From assembly GCF_963676685.1 (NCBI RefSeq), contig NC_092345.1, positions 84,819,592 through 84,883,591 of the forward strand: a stretch of 64,000 nucleotides of DNA, written 5' to 3'. Shown in pieces: positions 11,701 through 22,660 of this stretch (positions are counted from its first letter, which is position 1; each line of letters starts with the position of its first letter). Below the pieces are notes generated by a model. The model ran no database searches, had not been told where the DNA came from, and saw only the letters and a list, made by a program, of their open reading frames with translations. The translations under genes and the position numbers were made by a program. Source of the stretch: Mytilus edulis. Taxonomy: Eukaryota > Mollusca > Bivalvia > Mytilida > Mytilidae.

Positions 11701-13271
11701 AGAGTGCTGTGTCAACCAGTGTATCAAACTCGAGGACAAATAGTGTACAAAATACAAAACCAAGCATTTCAACATCATCAAGTCCAGCTCATACAAAGAC
11801 TGTTACTACACCAACATCAGTGAAACAAAACCCATTTATATCAAAGTCAAATAATGTGATTCCAAGTTGTAGCGGAGGATTTAGTCGGTCAGTGACAACT
11901 GTGACGTGTACAACGAGTTCTTCATCGAAACTTGTCACTTCAACATCTAGTACAACATCAAGTAAAATGGCTACCTCTGTATCACCTACTGTAACTAGCT
12001 CTGTGAGCAGAAGTAGTTCGTCATCTAATCCTTCAACATCTGTTTCTAAATCTGTGAGTAGTAGTAGTAGCAGCAGTGGTAGTGATTCGCTTAAAAAAAC
12101 TACTCAAAATTCTACTACACCTTCTTCTGGTACAATAGCAACTGGATCTGCTCAAAACACAAGTCAGTTGTCTTCTAACCCTATAAGTCACAAATCAAGA
12201 CCAAGAAAAGGGTCATTAACAGCTGTTATTGATAAACTTACAAAACAGACTTCATATGAATGTGGTTCTGAGGATGTAAATAAACAGTCGGTGGAAAGTG
12301 TTAACCAGGAATCATCATTATCTAGTCTAAATGAAAGTGATAAAAATGTGGTCAATTGTAGAACAGAAAAGACTGATGCTACTAACCATAATTCTAAAAG
12401 TGCACAGGATAAAATTTCTAAGGATTCAAATATTCAAGGCAAAATTCGAAAGGATGATAAAGAGGCTAAGAATAACAATTCTAGCCCAAAGACAAAAAGT
12501 TGTGAAAATGTGAAAAAGCGTAGTGATTCACCTTCTAAAACTAATTCTGGAAAAGAAAATATTAAGAATGATGATTCAAGAAATTTGTTTACATCAATAC
12601 TTAAAAGTGCTTCAGAAAATTCATATTCCCCAAAAGACAAGGGGTCAAAATCGAATGATGGAAAAGCGGTTGTAGATATATCAAAAAGTGAAGAAAGTAG
12701 TAGCACATCAGAAGTAAGAAATAGTAACACTAACTGTGAAATGGAATCCAGTCAATGTGAGAAATTTTCTAATACAAATAAACATTCAAGGACGCCATCA
12801 CCAAAACAAAATCCAAAGAAATTCAATGGAGAAACGGTAACAAAAGAAGGAGGAAGTGACAATAAATCAAAAGATTCTGATGTATTTAAAGTGCCTACAC
12901 CAAAGGCTCACAATTCAGATGACATAGAAGATACAGAAAATTATGTGATTAGAAAAAAACAAAGAATTTGTACATCAAAACCTGTTTTATCTCCTTCTAG
13001 TCCTGTGAGCAGCCCTGAGTTAGTTATCGACTGTCAAACATTGTCACCAAGAACTTTGCAGAACAAGACAAATTCACCAAACATTGAAGTGTCTTCTGAT
13101 AAAATTGGCAATAATACAATACTGAAGACAAAAAATGCTTCACCCATTCATAAAGTAAAACAATCACAATTACAATCACCTGTACTCATAAAAATGGAAC
13201 ATCACACTGCTTCACCTTCAGAAATAGACGATGATTTAATGAATGAAGCACTTATTGGTTTTGGTAGTTAA
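2591..13271 (+). CDS. MED1: Mediator complex subunit 1 (MED1), 5'-partial
   Basis: MED1 is the Mediator subunit that links DNA-bound activators, notably nuclear receptors, to RNA polymerase II; it acts in the nucleus. Six exons join in frame: 2591-2715, 3176-3270, 3629-3821, 5182-5271, 5862-5967 and 8831-13271, giving 1682 residues plus stop; every intron is GT-AG. The first five encode the end of the conserved MED1 N-terminal domain (motifs LPQPIPVA, LPDQQHVFY, VSKIPFTHP, FQRCLSVPVTLR). These align in order with what I know of vertebrate MED1 (PQPIPVS, ALPGQQH, VQRCMSIPVTMR). The last exon is a long disordered tail with LXXLL boxes, a RKGSLTAVIDKL motif and the C-terminal DDDLMNEALIG motif, all MED1 hallmarks. 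The N-terminal exons lie left of the window. It converges with DBF4. Intact, no frameshift seen. Confidence 0.95.
3176..3270 (+). CDS. MED1: MED1 exon, N-terminal domain part 2
   Basis: The acceptor is ttatag and the donor gtaagt. It reads NLDVITVGEENSLITLLLKD through EDEFFV in the phase set by the exon before it and ends in phase 0. Little conserved, but it sits exactly where MED1 has the linker before the LPGQQH motif. Confidence 0.8.
3629..3821 (+). CDS. MED1: MED1 exon, N-terminal domain part 3
   Basis: The acceptor is attttcag and the donor gtaaga. It encodes TLPDQQHVFYMND, SLEQPAVMVSKIPFTHP and LRQQLIFNTVIGS, a collinear match to the MED1 LPGQQH...VSKITFQHP...RHQVAYNTLIGS region. An apparent ATG-initiated frame from 3584 and the frame run past 3821 are intron read-through only. 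Confidence 0.9.
4038..4090 (+). repeat. Short fragment of dispersed module 'tgccaatgagacaact' (b)
   Basis: Bases read aagaagatgtggattgaatg then ccaatgagacaactttccac, matching the first 50 bp of the module. It lies in a MED1 intron. Confidence 0.7.
4427..5041. mobile_element. MITE with TTAA target duplication
   Basis: The termini GGGCATACGATACAGTT (4427) and its inverse (ending 5041) are flanked on both sides by TTAA (4423-4426 and 5042-5045). TTAA duplications are typical of the piggyBac and Kolobok superfamilies. The element is 615 bp with no coding capacity and sits inside a MED1 intron. Confidence 0.85.
5182..5271 (+). CDS. MED1: MED1 exon, N-terminal domain part 4
   Basis: The acceptor is tttttcag and the donor gtaaga. 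It encodes ECSVVFELNALSLQQMTLSF then EHPLHNTMVT, equivalent to the MED1 FEV...SVSFQHPVNDSLV stretch. Phase 1 on both sides. Confidence 0.9.
5310..5640. repeat. Probable dispersed repeat in a MED1 intron
   Basis: The stretch beginning ggagtaggtccagtaagaccc and ending near ggttgagaatgaacacg resembles a mussel repeat I have seen before. There is no second copy in this window and no clear inverted ends, so support is weak. Confidence 0.25.
5862..5967 (+). CDS. MED1: MED1 exon, N-terminal domain part 5
   Basis: The acceptor is tttttttcag and the donor gtatga. It encodes AEIDLSDITYPKFKVIYSEE through SEDLAGKIFQ and splits the Arg codon completed at 8831, giving QRCLSVPVT across the junction. Confidence 0.9.
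6412..6480 (+). pseudogene. hAT transposase N-terminal remnant
   Basis: The sequence opens at ATG 6412 as MSKRKQSDISQWIRKIQKQG and runs into stop codons soon after. MSKRKQ followed by a short hydrophobic/basic segment is a common start of hAT and zinc-finger-associated transposases. The body of the enzyme (BED or TTF finger, RNase-H-like core, dimerisation domain) is absent. It was probably left by internal deletion of an autonomous parent. Assignment rests on this short motif plus the CAGGG termini around it. Confidence 0.45.
7059..7173 (-). repeat. Copy of dispersed module 'tgccaatgagacaact' (a)
   Basis: Read on the - strand: aagatgtggcatgattgcca then atgaaacaactatccacaag, tataggtcactgtac and caacaatgagcaaagccc. 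It is one of about ten copies of this family in the window and is nested in the 6026-7890 element. Confidence 0.8.
8831..13271 (+). CDS. MED1: MED1 terminal exon: receptor-binding and disordered tail
   Basis: This single 4.4-kb exon starts after the acceptor ttaatag with CLSVPVTLRSVINK, the conserved end of the MED1 domain; the open frame upstream of 8831 is intron. Four LXXLL boxes follow: LADLL (9183-9197), LSQLL (9687-9701), LMDLL (9879-9893) and LRTLL (10197-10211). LADLL sits in NPLLADLLDRN, like the second vertebrate box HPMLMNLLKDN. Next come an acidic run (HSDDDDDDPFDF), a Lys-rich block (about 10500-10610), a long Ser/Thr/Lys low-complexity region with poly-Ser near 12050-12090, the RKGSLTAVIDKL motif (about 12206-12240), and the end EIDDDLMNEALIGFGS. 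The vertebrate tail is also Ser-rich and disordered. Confidence 0.95.
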
Positions 13272-16200
13272 TTTAAGTCACAAAATTAATTTCAAGACTG
13301 AAATACAAATTTATTAATGAAAGATGAAAAAGAGCCTAGGGATGTTTGATGATATCTTTATACTTTGTTATTAGAAATTCTGCATTTTTTTCTCTATGTT
13401 ATCAAATCTGATTCAAAGAACTTAAAGAATAACTTAGCTGCTGTCTGATAATGTTTCTGTAAGTAAGTTTCTGTAAGTAAGGTACACAAAGTTATTAGGT
13501 GAATGGAATTACCAGACTTAATTCATAAGTGTATGAATAGTTAATCACATCATTAAGGCATTTATTTTTCTCACTCTTTATTTAAAAAAAAAAAAAAAGA
13601 GGTAAAATAGGAGGTTGATGTCAACTTTTTGTGATAAGAAAATGCTTTATTCCTGTCATCTTAGATTAAATATAATGTTCCTTCAATTTTTTCCCTGTTT
13701 TAATTGTCATATCTTCAAATCAAAATTGATTTTTCATTTCAATCTTGACTGAAAACTTACATTTTTTTTCTGACAGTATAAACATGATAAACCATTCATG
13801 TATTAAATTTCATGTAATAGATTTAAGGATGTACTTATAGTAAAATTTAAAAAATCTAGAATTTATAATTGGTACTTTAAAGTCGGAAAAGCCTTATGCC
13901 GCAGCTCCGCTTAATACCAGAAGGCATAAAAAAAGTTCAAAATCTTCACAAACTATCAGTTGGACACCACCGCTACACTCAATTTATTAGATTTAGAATG
14001 AAACCTTTGCTAGAATATTGTTTGGCACATGTCTAGATGGTATGTACTGTTTAAAAGAACAAAACATGGTACAAAGATACTTTGAAATCTGCTGTTATAT
14101 TTATTTGAATATGCTTGTTTTTATTATTTCATTATGTTTGGATTGTTCCAACAACAATTATACTCCCTATCTAATAATATTTTATGAAGTAACAGTATAA
14201 AATGGTTTTTGTACTTTGAACAAGGTGAATGTCTTTAAGTTATTTTTTATGGCAATATATGAATTAAGGAATTACTTTTTTTTTTATGAATTTGTGAACA
14301 TTAATTATTTGCATTTTATAAATTGTTTAATAATTCAGAAAAGTGTGTGATGTATATTGTGTTATGTATATGTGAACAAATTCAGTAAGGAATATCACAA
14401 TTTTTGCTTATTTGTTTTCATTGTATTTATAGCTTCATTATGAATACTGAACAAAACACAGCGACAATTCAACTGCTCTCAGGAATTTTGTTTTGCTCAA
14501 TTTTGTTGATGCAAAATTCATGATCATTGTGGCTTTGCTTTTGACGTAGAAATTTGTTTGATTTTAGTAACTGATGTAAATAATAGAAAGATATATTGAT
14601 ATTACAGTTTACATTTTGCACAAAATTTTATTTTAATACTAAAAAATAGCGATTTCACTGTGAAAACCATGAAAACCTGTCTTTTTTTCAAAGGGTAAAA
14701 ATAATCTACTTTTCAAGTTCTTTTATTTCATAGTTTAGCATTTAATAACCAAATCTAAAATGAATGTGGAATGTCACAATGACCATATTTTTTAAATAGA
14801 AGTTATTTGATGTCAGTTTATAATTAACAGATAAAAATGTATACTGAACAAAAAAGTTTAGATTTTCTTTTGACATGATTGATATTTCATTTCAGTTTCA
14901 AGTATTAAACAATTTCTTTAAAACCAGCTCTTCAAAAATTACATTTTGAGACATTTCATTATTATTATGAACTAAATGAATCTTGAATTTGAATGTTCAT
15001 TCAAACACACACACTTAAGCATTGTTAAGGTAGAATTTGATTTTTTTTTCCGAAATTCGATGATATTTGGTACCCTAAAAAATAAATAGATCTGCAGTAA
15101 ACATGGTATAGTTATTTTTTAAAAAGTTTGAAAAAAAAATTATGTTCAATCTAGACAATGAATGTTAATTTTCTTCCATATTGTCATGAAGTGACTTATC
15201 TGTATGTGTTTCCTCTTAAAAGATGAAATTGTTCAATTTTTTTTATGTGCAATTTTTTTTAGAAATTTTCAAAAATGCCCTAAACATTTTATATTGTTGG
15301 TTAATGTTTTCTATTTATTCATCAAATGAAATAAAAGATACCTTCAAATTTTTATTTTTATTACAATATTTCATGTGAAAATGAATGGATTCTAAGAAAC
15401 CTTCTTTAAAAGTTTGAAAAACTTTTCAATTTAAAGTTAAAGATACTTATTGTCTCATCACAATAAATGCCAAGGAAAGGCAAGACAACCATTTGCTATT
15501 TAAGCAACTGGTAACTTAATTTTATAAATGCTTTATATATATAATTTATAAGGTAGATAATGCTTATTAGTTTATAGATTTCTTATCGTGTAAATTTTGT
15601 CAGGCATACGGTTATGTCTGTTGTTCTTGACATTTTTTTGTTTCAATGGCTTGAAAGTTAATGTTAAATTATTATCAAGATTATTTTGAAAGACAAAAGA
15701 ATGCCAATACCTAAAGTGTTTCCTAATAGGTACCAATAATAGAGCAATTTATACTCTGGTTCAGTTTAAAGATTTGTTAAATATACTTGCCTAAGAGTGA
15801 TGTTACTCGATGTCAACCTCAGGTGTTGATGGTTAGAAGCTTTTTAATAACTTGACAATCTCATTTTATGTAATCACACTATTTCAATGAAATGTATTAT
15901 CCCAATAACTTGTAATGATGCTTCTAAAGGAAAAAATTCTACTAAATAGAGAAATATTTATAAGAAAATTGTTGTAAATGTCAACTAAGACACCAGGCTT
16001 GAAACATTCATGAAATGGTTTTTTATATCCAGGTTTTATTCTACAGTCATATAAATTAAAAGCAAAAACTTTTATATTGTATTTTGTAAATAAGATTGAC
16101 AAAGTTTAAGCTATTGCATTTTTAGTTTTAGGAATTACCCATAAGATTTTTAGCGTGTATGCCTATTGTGTTGCTAGAAGTAATAAGTAATAAGTGACTA

Positions 16201-17139
16201 AGTGACTCTTTCGTTGACTTTTAAAACGACTAAGGGGAATTTAGTTTTGGTAAATCATTAACATGATTAAGCTAAACGGCAATCGATCTGAAAAGTGCCC
16301 CCTAAAATAACTAATAAATAAATAATTTAGAAAAATAAATACCCTTATGCTCTTTCCACAAAAATTTGGGAATGTGGGGGGAAAAAAATGTTTTTCTTGA
16401 TTTTCTCAAAACTGTTTGGAATTTTAGACATAAAATTAAAAGACAAATGTATGAAATTGAAGAAAGTCCTTTGGATAGAGGATGACTCTTTGATTCAGAT
16501 ATAATAATAAGTATCCATTACATTTGTGTTTAATATATTTTTTTCTGTTTCTACACTACAAGTACAGTATGACAGAATCTAGTTAGAATGTTCAAAGATG
16601 TATTGTTAGTGTTAATCTGTTAAAGGCTTGGTTAATAATTGTATACCACTGTATAGATAAGGGGTATATAGATGTAAGCTTAAGGATATTTTAAAGGTGC
16701 TCAAATTATTAAAAAAGATATAAATATGAAGAGAAATTTCAATACACCAAAGAATACTGTTTTAGTAGATTGATTGTGGGATCACTGGAAAGATTTTGAC
16801 TTTGATGATCAAATTGAACACTATTAAATGTATTATATCTGATATTGTTATGATATAAACTATAATGCATTTTAGCAAACACATTTATGGAAACTGATGG
16901 GGTATATTTAATGTGATATTTTGAAATGAGGGTACATGTATTAATTTGAACTAAGATTAAAGAATGATTAAGGTTTAAGAAGATTTATTTTACATGTCTC
17001 ATATATTTGTTAGTCATAATTTGCATAGTTGCCATCCCTTGCAGCTGTTAGCATTGTCAAGCTTGAAAAAAATGAAATGAAACCTGGCCAACATCTTGCA
17101 TGTAAATAACTGGTTTATACCATGGTCACACTCAACGAT
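13272..17139. other. MED1 3' flank and UTR, no gene seen
   Basis: AT-rich sequence following the MED1 stop. It must contain the MED1 3' UTR, but several AATAAA-like sites occur and none stands out, so no transcript end is called. Homopolymer runs (for example the A-run near 13585) and short ORFs show no family resemblance. Confidence 0.4.
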
Positions 17140-18290
17140 AGGTTTTTATACGACTGCAAAAATTGAAATTTTTTTGGTCATATATTGGTATGATGTTGGC
17201 GTCGTCGTCCGAAAACATTTGGTTTTCGCACTCTAACTTTAGTATAAGTAAATAGAAATCTATGTACCGGTAATTTAAACACAAGGTTTATGACCATTAA
17301 AGGAAGGTTGGGATTGATTTTGGTAGTTTTGGTCCCAACAGTTTAGGAATTAGGGGCCAAAAAGGGCCCAAATAAGCATTTCTCTTGGTTTTCAGACAAT
17401 AACTTTAGTACAAATAAATAGAAATCTACAAAATTTAAATATAAGGTTTATGACCACAAAAGGAAGGTTGGGATTGATTTTGGGAGTTTTGTTCCCAACA
17501 GTTTAGGAATTAGGGGCTAAAAAAAGGTCCCAAATAAGCATTTTTCTTGGTTTTTGCACAATAACTTTAGTATAAGTAAATAGAAATCTATGAAATTTTA
17601 ACACAAGGTTTATGACCACAATTGGAAGGTTTGGATTGATTTTGGGAGTTTTGGTCTGTCCCAACAGTTTTGGAATTAGGGTCCAAAAGGGTCCAAAAGG
17701 GTCCAAAATTAAACTTTGTTTGATTTCATCAAAAAATGAATCATTGCAGTTCTTTGATATGCCGAATCTAACTGTGTATTTAGATTCTTAATATTTGGTC
17801 CTGTTTTCAAATTGTACTTCATTAAGGTCCAAAGGGTCCAAAATAAAACTTAGTTTGATTTTAACAAAAATTGAATTCTTGGGGTTCTTTGATATGCTGA
17901 ATCTAACCATGTATTTAGATTTTTGATATTTGGGCCCGGTTATCAAATTGGTCCACATTGAGGTCTAAAGGGTCTAAAATTGAACATTATTTGATTTCAT
18001 CAAAAAATGAATTCTTGGGGTTCTATGATATGCTGAATCTAACCATGTATTTAGATTTTGGATATTGGACCATAATAGGTAAATGTCCAATTTATAAAAT
18101 TTTTAAGTTTTTAAGTTTAAGTTCTTAGACCACATTCATTCTGTGTCAGAAACCTATGTTGTGTCAACTATTTAATCACAATCCAAATTCAGAGTTGTAA
18201 CAAGCTTAAATGTTGTGTCCATACTTGCCCCAACTGTTCAGGGTTCGACCTCTGCGGTCGTATAAAGCTGCGCCCTGCGGAGCATCTGGT
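17140..18290. repeat. Dispersed TIR-like repeat, copy 1
   Basis: It starts tatacgactgcaaaaattg and ends ctgcggtcgtataaagctgc followed by gccctgcggagcatctggtt. The start and the tgcggtcgtata near the end are inverted copies of each other (TATACGACCGCA type). The interior has internally repeated blocks: 'ataactttagtataagtaaa' plus 'aggtttatgacca', three times between 17225 and 17640, then 'aattcttggggttctttgat' type blocks. A second, heavily interrupted copy lies at 53101-55893. No coding capacity. Confidence 0.8.
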
Positions 18291-20450
18291 TGAGAAATGT
18301 GTTCTCAACAGTGATGAATATTGACATCAAATAAATCAATAATTCATTTTGTTCCCTCTTCTTTTTTTGTCCAGCTCAACTCAATTAAAAATTTAGAATC
18401 ACAAATTTCTGACCTCCAGTTTTATTTTACCTGTTGTCAATAAACTTGACCGACATCACAAATTTTGGTTCAGTGTAATTTTGGCCTAAATTTAATGATA
18501 AAAACAATATCTGTTGGTTAGATCATTAAAACTAAACCGGGTGATAACAAGTAGATCAAGTATATTTGGCCTAAAGAATTGTTTAAAGGTTTACATGTTT
18601 GTCTGACCAAGGTCACTTGACTTCATTAATCAACTCTACCACATGTAAGGGTTTGGCGTTTTATAATAAGAATGTTATATGTAGTGTTTTCATGTTTATT
18701 GGTTACAATAAGTCATTTTTCTTCACATCTATAATTTGTGAATGAAAGTAGTAATTGTTGTTGAGAGATTTGCAGTATAAACACAGTTAGAGTTTTATAG
18801 GTTTACTTTTTGTTTTTTGTCTTGTTCATCTGTTTTGTCCATGTATAATCTCATACATAAAACAGGAATGATAAAACCACGCGACAGATTTTTTATACTT
18901 GTGTAGTTGTGCTACTTTTAATTTATGTAATAGTTTCATTTTCCAATTTAAATTACCAACTGTTACCCTTATTTTGCAAAGGGAAGGAACACTAGGTAGG
19001 ACAGACTGTAAACAAACTTGGAAGAAAGTATGTAAACTTTTATGAAATTTCATTGCATAATCACTTATTTTGCCATCATGTTTTTACCAGAAATGTGTAA
19101 TGCACTTGCAAAGAATAAATTATGGCATTCCTTCACAATACACCAAGCTCATTCGTCTCAGTTTGTGTAGCTTGAGAAAGTTTGTCCTAAATATATACTG
19201 TTTCTTAAAATCAAATTTGAAGTCTGTAATTGACAAATGGACTATTGAATGGATTGATTTTTACGATATCTAACAGTAAAACCTAGATTTCCATTTCTAC
19301 TTATATGGAAGTTTTTAAAACAAATCACACAAAGACAACATTGGAATATAATTAAACGTCAGAATAACTTACTGAAGCTGTATACTTTTCTAATTATTTT
19401 TTGGAATGTCAGTCTGAATGTGAAAAATTAGAAAACTTTCTCATTGGAAAATAGAGTAATAAATTTAATTTACTGTAATTTGATGAAATGTGTGAAGCAT
19501 ATTCCTTTTTGACAAAGGTAATAGAATTAATTTCAACAATTAGATTAAATACTTTTCACCAAACTCTTGTGTAGTTTTATTAATTTTTCAACTTTTTCAA
19601 GATGTATCTGTATTTTGTGATAGACTGAAGAAAAATTATAACCTATTTCATGTCATATAGATTTATAAATTTATATTTATGTGTATAAAATGAATGGCAA
19701 TTTGTTTATTTTAAATTATGTAGATAGTCATGGATGTACAATTAAAACGAGATGTTTTATTGTTATATGTACATAAACAAACATGTAATATATTATTGTA
19801 TGTGTACAAACAAAAAGTAAGTGTATGATATCCTCAATTGTAATTTAGAGTGGAATTTGAAAATTCCATGTCACTCAACTATCTCATGTCAAAAATAATA
19901 AAATATCAAACAATCTGATTTATTTCTGTTACAAATACAAATGGGCCTCAGTGGTCAAGTAGTCTTTTAAGTTGTCAGTTAAAACTTAAAACACTTCTTG
20001 TGTTGAAGTCCAATTTGAACTGACAGGGGTTTGCACCTTCTCATTTAGGAGGTTATTAGTTTTATCTTGATAATGTTGCCTCCTCCACCATCAAAACTTC
20101 TAATTCACTACCATACATATTATGGTATACCAAAGATTATTCATCCTAAACACTTTTGTATGATAATTCAAATTGGCTTTTATCAATTCTCATATAGATT
20201 CAACACAAGATTAGGATTGACAGAAGAAAGCTCTCTTTAGAATCCTGGATTGATACGCCAAACTTTATGATTTTATGATTGCAGGAAAGAACCTCTTTTT
20301 CTATTTTTGTCTGGCCTGTGACAGAAGTTGAATTAGGGAATACAATCTGGCATCCACTGGGAAACTATTTATATAAAGCTTTAAATTTCTGAAGGCCAAA
20401 TACATGGGAGCTTCATACCTTTAGTGCAGATGTAACACAGTTTCAATTCG
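18291..20450. other. Intergenic, nothing recognised
   Basis: No gene-like ORF. A stretch at about 19938-20070 starting gggcctcagtggtcaagtag has a weak tRNA-like A-box look and may be an old SINE, but no B-box is evident. Confidence 0.3.
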
Positions 20451-20459
20451 TCTTGTCTA

Positions 20460-20805
20460 ATGTCCTTGACCTCATTTTCATGATTCAGTGACTGCTTGAA
20501 AAAAAACTTTAAAAATATCCATAGTTGGTATATTGGTACCTTGCAATGTCTACATCTCCTTCAGTGGTTTATCTAACCTAGACCTCATTTCATTGATCAG
20601 TGATGTTATGTGGTAAAGTTTATATCTGAAATACTATAAAACATTTTGTCGTCCTTGACCTCATTTTCATGGTTCAGTGACTGCTTGAAAAAAATGTCCA
20701 TAGTTGGTATATGGGTACTTTGCAATGTCTACATCTCCTTCAGTGGTTTATCTAACCTAGACCTCATTTCATTGATCAGTGATGTTATGTGGTAAAGTTT
20801 GGGGA
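20460..20805. repeat. Two-copy 188-bp tandem repeat
   Basis: The unit beginning ccttgacctcattttcatg occurs at 20463 and 20651. Both copies continue through ccatagttggtata, tctacatctccttcagtgg and gatcagtgatgttatgtgg. It belongs to the same family as the fragment near 1790 and the inverted arrays at 57.3 kb. Confidence 0.85.
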
Positions 20806-20839
20806 TGTACGGCATGCAGGCAGGCGGCCACCAAATGTT

Positions 20840-21475
20840 GTCCGTACAATTACTCAAGAACCGTTCAACCAAAGCTTTTAACATTTTAATATGTTGTTAC
20901 TGACATAATAAATGAAGGTCAAGTTCAATAATGACGATTTTGACTTTTACTGTTAAAGAGTTATGGTTCTTGAAAGATTGAAAAATGGTGTTTCCAGTCG
21001 TGTCCGTGCATTTTCTCATGAAATGTTAAACAAAAGCTTTTCAAATTTTAATATGTTGTTACTGATGAAAAAATGGAGGTCAAGTTCAATAACGATGATT
21101 TTGATTTTTACCGTTCAGGAGTTATGGTTCTCGAAAGATTGAAAAATGGCGTTTCCAGTTTTGTCTGTGCATTTACTCATGAACTGTTCAACCAAAGCTT
21201 TTCAAATTTTAATATGTTGTTACTGATGAAAAAATGGAGGTCAAGTTCAATAATGTTGATTTTGACTTTTACGTTCAGGAGTTATGGTTCTCGAAAGATA
21301 AAAAAAAATGGCGTTTCCAATTATGTTGTTGCATTTACTCATGAACTGTTCAATCTAAGCTTTTCAAATTTTAATATGTTGATACTGATGACAAAATGGA
21401 GGTCAAATTTGATATTGATGATTTTCACTTTCACTGTTTATCAGTTATGGATCTTGTGATATTGCCAGGACACAA
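20840..21475. repeat. About 161-bp tandem repeat, four units
   Basis: The landmark atgttgttactgat recurs near 20891, 21053, 21213 and 21376. Each unit also carries aaatggaggtcaagttcaat, gagttatggttct and gcgtttcca. The 128-residue frame at 21073-21459 arises only from the repeat periodicity. Confidence 0.9.
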
Positions 21476-21479
21476 ATAA

Positions 21480-22660
21480 ATGTTAATAAATCCGGTTTGC
21501 TGTCGTTGTGACAGCCTCTTGTTCAGGTTTGCTCTTTTTCTTAGATACTATAAGCAATAGGGCCACTCTATTTGGTGTATGGAAAGATTGTTTATGTACT
21601 TGCTGTCTGGCAGGTTTTATCCGACATTGACCCTATTTTCATGTTCCATTGGTCAAGGATAAGTTTTCATAATTATTTCAGTTCTATTATACTATAAGCA
21701 ATAGGTCAACTATGTGTTGTGTATGAAATGATTGCAAGGTGTAGATATCCGTCTGGCAGTGTTCAAATGACCTTGATGTAAATATCGTGGTTCATTGGTC
21801 AATGTTGTGAATTTGCAGTTTCATCTGTTTCTAAGACATGTTCTTATAGCAAAGAGACCACTTTATTTGGTGTATGGAATGCTTGTAAGGTGTACATGTT
21901 TGTCTGTCATTATTTTCAAAATTCATTTTAATGATTTAAAATGTGAAGTTTATGTGTAAAACCTTCATATTAGAGACTTTCAACGTGTATTCAATGATAA
22001 GTAAACAGGAGAGACATTTAGCATGTACACTCCTGCATACTTTTCCTGTTTGTCCTAATAGAGCAATGAGACTTTAAATGTAAGATTTAAGTAAATTTTT
22101 CACATAATGTACCATATCATGATTTTGTTTGAACTGAATTACTGTAAACTTTACACAATTGTTGGAATTGAGGAATATAAACCCTGAAAAATTTCAGATA
22201 TGTCATTCCAGAGTTTATTGGACTTTGAATGTCAGATAAATAAAATGCATTTTTGTCGTACATGTGTCAAAGAAAACCACAGGATAATAGAAGAAGGAAT
22301 TACATTCCAGCTACAATATAAACTATGTATAAAGCTTTGTATTTCAGACCTTGATGCTTCATGTCTAGTCCACAAATATCAAGTTTTTTTTAATTTTCTC
22401 TGTCATATATCCATTGTCCTTGATCTCATTTTTAGGTTCAGTCTTGCAGGGTTTATAAGATTTGACCTCATTTTCATGGTTCAATGTTAAGTTTTTTAAA
22501 AATATTTGGTCTGTTTCCATGTATTATAAGCAACAGGATCACTTTGGTTGGTGTATTGAATGAGTGTGAGGTCCCTATGTCTGTGTGGTATGGTTATCCT
22601 TATCTTAACATTATCAATGATCCATTAAAATGAGGTCAAGTTTAAGTGATACAGTAAGAA
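21480..22660. repeat. Degenerate array of the 'gaccttgacctc' family
   Basis: Several diverged units contain ctataagcaatagg, tggtgtatggaatg and attgtaaggtgtacatg (about 21550, 21690, 21840 and 22520). Spacing is irregular, as in an old decaying tandem array. Confidence 0.65.

Noticed and set aside
12434-12730. 98-codon - strand ORF inside MED1
   Set aside because: Antisense shadow of the same low-complexity exon.
13575-13605. A-run as the tail of a retrocopy
   Set aside because: No gene-derived sequence precedes it other than the MED1 3' flank, and there is no target duplication.
19938-20070. tRNA gene or tRNA-derived SINE
   Set aside because: The start resembles an A-box, but there is no B-box, no cloverleaf and no second copy in the window.
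21073-21459. 128-codon + strand ORF
   Set aside because: It simply tracks the 161-bp tandem repeat; no start context or homology.
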